The position numbers and the translations under genes were made by a program. From Diphasiastrum complanatum (taxonomy: Eukaryota; Streptophyta; Lycopodiopsida; Lycopodiales; Lycopodiaceae): a stretch of 64,000 nt of DNA. Below are positions 42,520-50,719 of the stretch, in pieces (positions within the stretch are counted from its first letter, which is position 1; each line of letters opens with the position of its first letter). Location of the stretch: NCBI GenBank assembly GCA_029204225.1, contig CM055109.1, forward strand, positions 44,209,054 to 44,273,053, in the 5' to 3' direction. The notes under the pieces were generated by a model. The model saw nothing but the letters and a program-made list of their open reading frames with translations. It had not been told where the DNA came from and made no database searches.

Positions 42520-42720
42520 GAATTTTTTGTACAACTACCATGTTGTCGAGACTTGCACTCAATTTATGTGGTGGTAGATTACTTTTCAAAACAAGCCTCA
42601 TGCCAACAAAGAGTTCACTCATAGAAGTGGCAAAGTTATTCTTTAAGTATGTTTGCAAGTACTATATTTGCCAAGGACAATCCTTTGTAAACCCCCAAAA
42701 TTGAAGCCCATCTTTTGTTG
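42520..42720 (+). pseudogene. Gypsy integrase scrap
   Basis: The plus strand reads SIYVVVDYFSKQASC and, with frameshifts, AKLFFKYVCKYY and DNPL.TPKIEAH. These match the core between the first and second catalytic Asp of Gypsy integrases (VVVDRFSKMAHF; VAKLFFKYV). Short and broken. Confidence 0.6.
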
Positions 42721-42870
42721 ATACCATGTTTATGTGAATGGCATGTTATTTCACTAAGTAATTCACACACATATGCCAAGATCTATCCATCTTTTTTTAC
42801 TAGAATGATCGTCGAGGCAAAAAGAGAAAAGAAGTCATCGTTTGAGATAAGCAACAGAAGATTGACAATT
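42721..42870 (-). pseudogene. Gypsy reverse transcriptase scrap, opposite strand
   Basis: The minus strand reads FASTIILVKKDG then WHMCVNY, matching SPIILVKKKDGSWCMCVDYR of Gypsy-1. It lies head-on against the integrase scrap, so at least two rearrangements or insertions made this region. Confidence 0.55.
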
Positions 42871-43029
42871 GTCCCTAGCACTGTGCTCACGATATTGCAA
42901 GGTACACAAGTTTCCGTAGTAGAGGAATTAAACAATGATTGGCACGCAAAGCTTTTAGAGGTGAAAGACTTGTTGGGACAACTTCAACGAAGCATGGAAG
43001 TGGATGTAAACCCAAAAAATCGGGACTAG

Positions 43030-43236
43030 AATATAATGAAAGATTAGTTCAGCACCATTTTGTGAGAGATCAAGTCATTGCCAAAGAGGTGGAGCTTCAA
43101 CATGTCTCTTCAAAGGAGTGTGTGGCTGATATCTTCACCAAACCATTGGGAAAGGACCTATATTTAATGCATAGATCTAATCTTGGAATGTGCTCAAAGA
43201 CTATGTTGAAACTAGCATCCAATGTTGAAGAGGGAG
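43030..43236 (+). pseudogene. Copia-1 RNase H C-terminus (inverted part)
   Basis: The plus strand reads VQHHFVRDQVIAKEVELQHV then SSKECVADIFTKPLGKDLYL, the conserved end of Copia RNase H (H-x-F-V-R-D..A-D-I-F-T-K-P-L). It ends at a stop just before AGAGGGAG and the LTR. The orientation is opposite to the Copia-1 polyprotein at 44931-48158, although it supplies its missing C-terminus. About 200 residues between the two parts are absent. Interpreted as the inverted 3' end of Copia-1. Confidence 0.8.
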
Positions 43237-43891
43237 TGTGAAAATTGTCAACATTTCCTAGCTAGTTTGAGGCCTAAATTGGCTAAAATTGTAAATAGTT
43301 TTGGTTCTGGAGTTTCACACGTGTGAACCAGGCCACAATGTTTTTATTTACTGTATTTTTTCAGTATGATGAAGTGTCAAACTTCATACCCTTCAAAATG
43401 AGACCATTTTGATGTATTTTGGTCATATAAGCCATTTTTAGCTATTTTTCCTATATAGGGAATATCTAGGGTCAAGTACCTTCTAGAGAGAGGAGAGAGA
43501 GTCATCTTCCTCATCCATAAATAGTAGGGAAGTCGTGGAGAACAGGTTGGAGAAACCTTTTGTATGCTTCATTGAGATCAATAGATCATTGTCATTGTTT
43601 CTTCCTCCATTGAGAGCATTGTTGTGTGTATTGTCTTCAAGCTATTGTGTATGATCTTAGGTGCTTTCCAAAAGTGGTAGGCTGATGTATTATGGACTGT
43701 ATAATGCTATTTTGGGCCGCACTTGATGTTTATGGAAGTTTCCATTTGTGATAAATGCTTTTTGATCAAGTTCTTTGCATTCTAGGTAGCATAGAATGTG
43801 TTGCCAATTCCTAGCTTATGTAGTTTGGAGTGCAAGCATTCAAGCCAATGATCTTGGAGTTTAGATCCACTTAGGATCTGTATTTTTCACA
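43237..43891 (+). repeat. Copia-1 3' LTR (now inverted), 655 bp
   Basis: It begins TGTGAAAATTGTCAAC after a purine tract and ends ATTTTTCACA. It is the reverse complement of 49331-49985, the same length, with one difference found by eye (G at 43794 against A on the minus strand at 49428). It is followed by TTCCG (43892-43896), the reverse complement of CGGAA at 49986-49990. Confidence 0.92.
43452..43457 (+). promoter_or_regulatory. TATA box in Copia-1 LTR
   Basis: CCTATATAGGG lies about a third into the LTR. The mirrored copy lies at 49765-49770 on the minus strand, exactly at the expected offset, which also shows there is no net indel between the LTR starts and this point. Confidence 0.6.
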
Positions 43892-44110
43892 TTCCGCGTG
43901 CGCGTCCGGCATCCGGACCCGGACGCGTCCTACCCCTGGATGCGTCCATATTTTTTTTTATTTTTTTTTGGCTAAATAACTCTAAAAAAAAAAATGAGAA
44001 ATTTTAAAAATAAATAAAAAAATAAAAAAGCGGACGCGCCTAGACCTTCAGACACACCCATGGCACATCCGCGCCCGGACGCGCGTTCGGACGCAGGGTC
44101 CGCTTCCTTA
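43892..44110. mobile_element. Left part of MITE-1, split by Copia-1 and inverted
   Basis: GC-rich blocks with GGACGCG motifs and T/A runs end in CCGCTTCCTTA (terminus TAAGGAAGCGG in reverse). The block TTAGAGTTATTTA (reverse strand, near 43970-43985) is shared with the MITE at 29325-29627. Reversed and joined at CGGAA to 49991-50021, it restores a ~255-bp MITE of the same structure. Confidence 0.75.
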
Positions 44111-44122
44111 GGTGTGTGTATA

Positions 44123-44260
44123 ATCAGGGATGCGCGTCCAGCCATACGCGTCCGCATATGTGTTTTTTTTAGACTAAAAATACACTAACGCCCCCCCTTG
44201 GCGCGTTCGCTTCTGGACGCGTCCTCGGACGCGCGTCCACGTCCGGGGGTCCCTGGCTTA
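44123..44260. mobile_element. MITE-2, 138 bp, GGACGCG type
   Basis: It runs from ATCAGGGATGCGCGTCC to GTCCGGGGGTCCCTGGCTTA. Flanks TGTGTATA (44115-44122) and GGTGTATA (44261-44268) match at 7 of 8 bases, a plausible hAT target duplication in TA/GT-rich sequence. No ORF. Confidence 0.7.
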
Positions 44261-44268
44261 GGTGTATA

Positions 44269-44930
44269 TATATACATATATAGACATATACTTTATCAAC
44301 AAGATATTAATCACTAAAAGAAATAGGGTCTCTATAGTATTTAAAAAAATTTCAAAAATCACCCTAGATCCCCCATAAAATTTACTAATTTCTAATAGCC
44401 ATATGAAAAAAAAAACATTGAAGAGCAACGTTCCGGGTCAAAAACCCATAATGGGTTTTGGAACGAGTGGCACCATTATGCTATGTAATTTGTGTGGCAA
44501 TGCACGTATCAAACTATCCAATGTATGTGGCAATGAAAGTACCAAACTATCATTGTCATAAAAATCATTAACTTTTAGGGTACTATATAGTGTTTTTGCA
44601 AGGTGCCAACTAAGTTCCATATGCCAATTTGGAAAATTGATCGATGCATCTATTTTTTTCAAAGTTCTCATTGAGACTTGAGTACATAAGGAGTTTGTTA
44701 TTGACTTTTGCTTTAAACTCCCAAGACTATTTGATAAGAGATGCTTGATGCCATTTCAAATGATATTCAAGTTGAGTGCCCTTTGTATGTGCATAGACTT
44801 TGGTTGCCCTTTGGTATCATCAGCTATTGTTAGTGGGTGATAAACTATCATCTTGTCGATCAAGTCACTCGCCTAGACCTTCTGAGTAATGAGATATGGA
44901 GAACATTATGGATATCCAATGTTAAAGGCA
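44269..44930. other. Flank carried with the inverted Copia-1 end
   Basis: The minus strand has a 77-codon open stretch (44671-44438, with INFPNWHMELSWHLAKTLYS) of no recognised family. The junction with Copia-1 reverse transcriptase at 44930/44931 is abrupt. If the inversion model is right, this was the original left neighbour of MITE-2, read backwards. Confidence 0.4.
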
Positions 44931-47900
44931 TTAACTTCTTGTAGTTAGCTTTACATTTGATTCCATAGGAGTAGAAACAACTTTACAATCTTCCATATGA
45001 AACCTTTTTAGAATAGAGTTAACATACTTTTCTTGACATATGAATGTAGATTTAGAAGTTCTAATAATCTCTATTCCTAAGATATAATGAAGTTTACCAA
45101 GATTTTGAATTTCAAACTCTCTTTTGAGTGCCATCTTGATTTCATCTATATCTAGATTGTTACCACCACTTAAGATAATGTCATCAACATAGATCAAAAG
45201 TAAAGTGATATCATTTTCATTCAATCTAAAGTAGAGAGAATGATCATACTCACTCATAACAAAGTTTTGAGAAAGTAAGAAGGAATTGAGCTTAGCATAC
45301 CAACTCCTTCGTGCTTGCTTTAGCCCATACAAACTCTTTTGGAGATAGCACACATGATTAGGTTCATCATGTGAAACATAGCCCTCGGGTTGCTCCATGT
45401 AAATATCTTCTTCAAGATCACCATTCAAGAAGGCATTAGTAACATCCATTTGCCACATATCCCAATCATAAAGAGTTGCAAGAGAGATTAGGATTCGAAT
45501 AGTTACCATCTTTGCCACGGGTGCAAAGGTCTCATCATAGTCAATACCATATTCTTGAGCATACCCCTTTGCCACCAACCTTGCCTTGTACTTGTTGATT
45601 GATCCATCTTGATTTGTCTTGATCTTGAAGATCCACTTACAACCAATTGCCTTCTTGTCCTTTGGAAGCTTTACCAACCTCCATGTGTTGCTTTTGATGA
45701 GTGCTTGATGCTCATGATCCATGGCTTGGATCCATTCCTTCTTTTGAATTGCTTCACCTACACAGGTTGGTTCATCAAAAGAGGTAAGAAAAGCAAAGTT
45801 AGAGTTGTCCACCACTTGCTTTCCTTTTTCATCATAGGTTAGCCTTGATGGCTTAGCCCTTTGCCTTTGAGTCTTCCTTGAAGTTTGCTTTGGAGTGGCA
45901 TCTCCATCTTCATCCAAGACATCTTGCACATCATGATGATTAGTAGGCACATCAACATCAACATCAACAACATTGGAAACATTCTCTTCATGAAAGATGA
46001 CATCCCTACTTATGACAACTTTCTTTGTAGAAGGAATGTACACTTTGTAAGCCTTGCTTACTTCACTATAGCCAACAAACACACCCTTCTTTGATGAAGG
46101 ATCTTCTTTAGTTCTATCATCAAGTGTGATATTGACAAAACATGTACATCCAAAGATCCTACAATGCTTGACACTCGGCCTTCTACCATAAAGAACCTCA
46201 TGAGGAGTTTTACCATCCAAGGAAGCACTTGTCCATCTATTACATAGATAGTTAGCACATGCTAAAGCTTCCCCCCAAAAAGACTTAGCAAGATTAGCAT
46301 GTAGTCTCATTGCCTTGGCACATTCACAAAGGGTTCTATTCTTCCTCTCGGCCACTCCATTCTGTTGTGGAGTCCTAGGACTAGACATCTCCCTCTTAAT
46401 CCCATGTGCTATACAAAAGTCTTTGAACCTATTTGAGGTGTATTCCCCTCCATTATCTGATCTTAAGCATTTGATCTTTGTATTGAATTGGTTTTCCATT
46501 TCATTCTTGAACTTGACAAATGCAGCAAACACTTCATCCTTACTTTTAAGAAGATAGATCCAAGTATACCTACTAAAGTCATCAATGAAAGTTGCATACA
46601 TCTTTGCCCCACCATTGCTAGTTGTACTAGAAGAATGAATATCAGAATGCACAAGTTGAAAAGCTTCTTTAGATCTAGAAGTAGATCTAGAATAAGCAAG
46701 TCTATGAGATTTGGACAAGGCACAATGTTCACAAACACTATTGTTTGCAACAAGACTTTTAGGGAGACCAAGAACAAGCTCTTTCTTTGCCATTACCTCC
46801 AAAGATTTGAAGTTGGGATGGCCCAACCTCTTGTGCCAAACTTCTTGGTTTGTCAATTGCTCCCTAGCCATACATCCTTCATGATTAGAGATCACACATG
46901 CATCAAGCTTGAAAAGTTTACCATGCCTCCTACCTTGAGCAATCAAGGATCCACATTTACTTATCAAACATGCATCTCCAATGAACTCCACATCAAGTCC
47001 TTTGTCAATCATTTGACTTACACTAAGCAAATTCTTAGTGATTGAAGGAATGTACAAAACATTTTCAAGATTTGCTTTCCTATTTGTTGAAAGGGAAATA
47101 GGAATAGTGCCTATGCCTTTGATGTCACATTGACCATCATTTGCAGTGTAGATGATGTTACCTTCTCCCTCATAAGACAATAAGGATGTAAAGTATTCCT
47201 TATGTCTTGTCATGTGAGATGAGGCTCCACTATCAATCCACCAAGGATCATTATCATCTATGTTGGCTAACAAACTTGAAGTCATAACAAGTGATTCACA
47301 TGTGTTATGTTCTTCCTCATCTATTGTAAGATTTCCTTGCCTCTCTCCTTGCTCTCTTTTCTTCTTATAACATTCATTTGCAAAATGACCTTTTATCCCA
47401 CAATAAAAGCACTTGAACTTTGACTTATTGTTCTTAGTAGAAGAGGAAGAGGAAGAGTGATCATCATGATCAAAGTTACCACCTTTGGACCATTTCCCTT
47501 TGCCTTTACCTTTGCCCTTGAATTTGCCTTTTGTGAAGAAAGCCTCTTCACCTCCACCTTGCAAGGATGCACCATCAAGCTTTGATTGCAACCTATGTTC
47601 TTCAGCCAATAAGATTTCTTGCAAGTCAACCACACTTGGCAAGACTCTTTGAATGGCAAAACTTTGCACAAGGTTAGCATGTTCATTTAGCAAACCATTC
47701 AACATAACTTGGACTATTTCACCATCTTTTATGTTCTCATCAATGCATGCTAAATCATCACTTAGGGACTTAACTCTCAAGATAAATGCATGAGCACTTT
47801 CACCCTCTCTTTGCCTACTAGAAAATATTTGTCTCCTTAGGGTCAATACCCTAGATGTGGACTTTGATTCAAAGAGCTTCTTTAAGGCATTCCATGCCTC

Positions 47901-48158
47901 ACTTGCACTTTGACACTTTACAACTTCCTTGAGAAGTTCATTTGTAACATTCATTTTAATGATATGAAGAGCCCTTTTGGCCTTCTTATCAAACCTTTGT
48001 TGCTCTTGAAGTGTGAGAGGTCTCTCTTCAATTTCTGCAACTATGTCCATGAGTTCATTCAACTCAAGTAAGGACTCCATCCTCACTTTCCAAGTAGAGT
48101 AGTTTGATGAACTCAACCTTTCACTAGACTCTAGCATGATCCCACCATTGGAAGCCAT
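44931..48158 (-). CDS. Copia-1 Gag-Pol polyprotein (lacks RNase H)
   Basis: A single open frame of 1075 codons. Gag (UBN2-type) covers residues ~20-200 and the zinc knuckle CFYCGIKGHFANEC lies near 244-257. Protease WWIDSGASSHM is near 305-315 (catalytic D-S-G). Integrase zinc finger HKRLGH..CEHC lies near 440-480, with DDE residues in HSDIHSS (~503), RSDNGGEY (~564) and NGVAERKNRT (~603). Reverse transcriptase runs from IQAMDHEHQALIKSNTWRLV to MESNVKLTTRS, with LLIYVDDIIL near 985-995. Order PR-INT-RT defines Ty1/Copia. No stop interrupts it. It ends abruptly at 44931 without RNase H, whose end lies inverted at 43030-43236. With near-identical LTRs this was a young element, now crippled by rearrangement. 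Confidence 0.93.
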   Translation of the reverse strand: MASNGGIMLESSERLSSSNYSTWKVRMESLLELNELMDIVAEIEERPLTLQEQQRFDKKAKRALHIIKMNVTNELLKEVVKCQSASEAWNALKKLFESKSTSRVLTLRRQIFSSRQREGESAHAFILRVKSLSDDLACIDENIKDGEIVQVMLNGLLNEHANLVQSFAIQRVLPSVVDLQEILLAEEHRLQSKLDGASLQGGGEEAFFTKGKFKGKGKGKGKWSKGGNFDHDDHSSSSSSTKNNKSKFKCFYCGIKGHFANECYKKKREQGERQGNLTIDEEEHNTCESLVMTSSLLANIDDNDPWWIDSGASSHMTRHKEYFTSLLSYEGEGNIIYTANDGQCDIKGIGTIPISLSTNRKANLENVLYIPSITKNLLSVSQMIDKGLDVEFIGDACLISKCGSLIAQGRRHGKLFKLDACVISNHEGCMAREQLTNQEVWHKRLGHPNFKSLEVMAKKELVLGLPKSLVANNSVCEHCALSKSHRLAYSRSTSRSKEAFQLVHSDIHSSSTTSNGGAKMYATFIDDFSRYTWIYLLKSKDEVFAAFVKFKNEMENQFNTKIKCLRSDNGGEYTSNRFKDFCIAHGIKREMSSPRTPQQNGVAERKNRTLCECAKAMRLHANLAKSFWGEALACANYLCNRWTSASLDGKTPHEVLYGRRPSVKHCRIFGCTCFVNITLDDRTKEDPSSKKGVFVGYSEVSKAYKVYIPSTKKVVISRDVIFHEENVSNVVDVDVDVPTNHHDVQDVLDEDGDATPKQTSRKTQRQRAKPSRLTYDEKGKQVVDNSNFAFLTSFDEPTCVGEAIQKKEWIQAMDHEHQALIKSNTWRLVKLPKDKKAIGCKWIFKIKTNQDGSINKYKARLVAKGYAQEYGIDYDETFAPVAKMVTIRILISLATLYDWDMWQMDVTNAFLNGDLEEDIYMEQPEGYVSHDEPNHVCYLQKSLYGLKQARRSWYAKLNSFLLSQNFVMSEYDHSLYFRLNENDITLLLIYVDDIILSGGNNLDIDEIKMALKREFEIQNLGKLHYILGIEIIRTSKSTFICQEKYVNSILKRFHMEDCKVVSTPMESNVKLTTRS

Positions 48159-49318
48159 GATTCTAATGTTTCTTCAACTTTTAGGTTTTGTCCTAAAGCA
48201 CTTAGCACTCACTTTTCTCTCAAAAAATGATAGATAAAGAGATCTATGAAGATTTAGGACCCTAAAACACTTCTATCTTGAACCTAGATGGTTTCCAAGC
48301 ATAGAAAGGAAGATTGAAACACATGCAACACTTTGCACACACTAAGAATGGATTACAAAATCAAACCAACCTGAACACACTCTTGCTTAAGCTCTCAAAC
48401 TTTCCAGCAAGTGACCAAATCAAGTTATGGTGTGAAGAGTTACTTGCATTCTTAGAAAATACCCAAAACTAGGATGCCAAGATTACCTAGTAATGAACAA
48501 ACTTGATCAACATATGATCAACACACTAAGATATTGATTCAACCTGTAAAACCACATGTAAACCACACTTCTAAAAGTTTATAAACTCCAGCAAGTGATA
48601 AATACAAGATTTAGAGGTGAATGAATGAGCACACTTAGTGAATCACAAGACTAGCTTCACTATCTTGTCATATCTTGGTGTTTAGATGTAGATCTAAGAT
48701 CACTTCACATGAGAATGTTCCTCAACCTGTTAAGAACCTGAAAACACACTTGCATAATGGTTAACACCTTCCAGCAAATGCTCCAATCAAATTACATAAG
48801 GAGAGTTACTTACATGCTCAACAAAGTACACCAAAATTTATGCCAAAATTGATGACAATCTTTACAATATGCTCTTCACAATGGAGCTTACAATATGTTC
48901 ACCCAAAAAAGGGGATCTTTCATCCAAATGGGAGCTTTGCTCAGCCTTTAGGAGAATTACAACTCACTCAAAAGAGCATTTGTCATCCACTTAAGGAGAA
49001 GTTTCATCCACTTAAGGAGAGTGTTCATCCAAGAATGGAGATTGTCAACAATAGGATTGAAAAGAACATTGTTAGTATTGAATATGCACAAGCCTCACAA
49101 TCACAAATGATTAGGTGTTATGATCTGATCCAAAATAGTTTCTTTTCAGCCTCTGATCTTCAATAGACCTGAAATATGCTTTTGATCCACAAGTTCAACT
49201 CACAAAACAAAGGTTAGTAAGATTTGATCAACAAAGCAATGCAAAATCATGCTAGAACTTGATCAAACATCCAAATATCACCAAAAATGGAATACTTACT
49301 GTAAATAGAAGCCAACCA
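48159..49318 (-). other. Copia-1 untranslated leader with ~183-bp tandem repeats
   Basis: There are three related units with CCAGCAA.TG at 48404, 48588 and 48771, each preceded by CAACCTG and A/C-rich sequence, giving a period of ~183 bp. A shorter repeat, CATCCACTTAAGGAGA, is duplicated near 48987-49020. The long plus-strand frame at 48840-49166 only reflects these repeats. Such leaders may hold packaging signals; this is inference. Confidence 0.7.
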
Positions 49319-49330
49319 GCTCTGATACCA
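49319..49330 (-). promoter_or_regulatory. Copia-1 primer-binding site
   Basis: The minus strand reads TGGTATCAGAGC, an initiator tRNA-Met complement, directly beside the LTR. Confidence 0.9.
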
Positions 49331-49985
49331 TGTGAAAAATACAGATCCTAAGTGGATCTAAACTCCAAGATCATTGGCTTGAATGCTTGCACTCCAAACT
49401 ACATAAGCTAGGAATTGGCAACACATTTTATGCTACCTAGAATGCAAAGAACTTGATCAAAAAGCATTTATCACAAATGGAAACTTCCATAAACATCAAG
49501 TGCGGCCCAAAATAGCATTATACAGTCCATAATACATCAGCCTACCACTTTTGGAAAGCACCTAAGATCATACACAATAGCTTGAAGACAATACACACAA
49601 CAATGCTCTCAATGGAGGAAGAAACAATGACAATGATCTATTGATCTCAATGAAGCATACAAAAGGTTTCTCCAACCTGTTCTCCACGACTTCCCTACTA
49701 TTTATGGATGAGGAAGATGACTCTCTCTCCTCTCTCTAGAAGGTACTTGACCCTAGATATTCCCTATATAGGAAAAATAGCTAAAAATGGCTTATATGAC
49801 CAAAATACATCAAAATGGTCTCATTTTGAAGGGTATGAAGTTTGACACTTCATCATACTGAAAAAATACAGTAAATAAAAACATTGTGGCCTGGTTCACA
49901 CGTGTGAAACTCCAGAACCAAAACTATTTACAATTTTAGCCAATTTAGGCCTCAAACTAGCTAGGAAATGTTGACAATTTTCACA
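49331..49985 (-). repeat. Copia-1 5' LTR, 655 bp
   Basis: On the minus strand it runs TGTGAAAATTGTCAAC..ATTTTTCACA and drives transcription leftward into gag. It is followed on the right by CGGAA (49986-49990). It forms a 655-bp inverted repeat with 43237-43891. Confidence 0.95.
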
Positions 49986-50022
49986 CGGAATGCCCGCGTC
50001 TGGCCTGGATCCTTATGTCTGA
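49986..50022. mobile_element. Right end of MITE-1
   Basis: CGGAATGCCCGCGTCTGGCC then TGGATCCTTATGTCTG matches the MITE end at 29595-29623 and 36360-36394. It is cut from its other half (43892-44110) by Copia-1. Confidence 0.75.
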
Positions 50023-50067
50023 GACACACACACACACACACACACTCACACACACACTTATATATAT
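50023..50067. repeat. (CA)n then (TA)n microsatellite between MITE-1 and hAT-2
   Basis: CA repeats with one TC interruption end in CTTATATATATAT directly before the hAT-2 terminus. Confidence 0.9.
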
Positions 50068-50652
50068 ATCAGACATGAGGGTCCGGGGCGGACGCAGCCT
50101 TTTGGCGTCCACGTCCGACGCCCGAACTTGGACGCGTCCGACCCCCGGACGCAGGGTCAGACGAGTCCCAAAAAAAAATTTTAATTTTTTTTCTGGACGC
50201 GTCTGGGGCCCAGAACGCGTCCGGGCCCTGGATGCATTTTTTTATTTAAAAAAAAAAGAAGGGCGCGCAGGCAGCGGAACAGTCCGCAGAAGCCCGAGAA
50301 GGAGAGAGAGAGGAGAGAAAGAGGGCAGGAGAGAGAGAGAGAGAGAGAGAGTGAGTGAGGGAGAAAGAGAGAGTGTGAGAGAGAGAGAGTGAGTGAGGGT
50401 TATGGTGTGTGTGTGTGTGTGTGTGTGTGGGTTAGTTGATTTGTGTGCATACAGATGTGTTTGTGTGGTGGTTTGTGTGTGTGAGAGAGAGAGGAAGAGA
50501 CAGAGAGTGTGAGGGATAGAGAGAGAGAGGATTTGTGTGTGCGCGCGTACACGAGACATGGTGTGTGTGTGTGAGTTTAGGGTTTAGGGTCTGCCTGCTT
50601 GGGTTTTGGGGTTTAGGAGAAGAGAGAGACAGAGATATTAGATTTGCGTGCT

Positions 50653-50654
<2 letters not shown>

Positions 50655-50717
<63 letters not shown>
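50655..50717. repeat. (GT)n(GA)n microsatellite upstream of transposase
   Basis: GT repeats to about 50677 are followed by GA repeats to about 50717. In one frame this reads as (VC)n(RE)n fused to the BED domain. Further GA/GT tracts lie at 50295-50545. Confidence 0.9.

Positions 50718-50718
<1 letters not shown>

Positions 50719-50719
<1 letters not shown>

Noticed and set aside
46488-47045. 185-codon plus-strand open frame
   Set aside because: It is antisense to the intact Copia-1 polyprotein and has no family features.
48840-49166. 108-codon plus-strand frame rich in HPLKE repeats
   Set aside because: It lies in the Copia-1 untranslated leader and reflects short direct repeats there.
43237-49985. 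Two independent Copia insertions in opposite orientation
   Set aside because: The flanking 5-mers are exact reverse complements, the LTRs are nearly identical, and each half lacks what the other has; a single insertion with inversion is simpler. Kept as the alternative to test.
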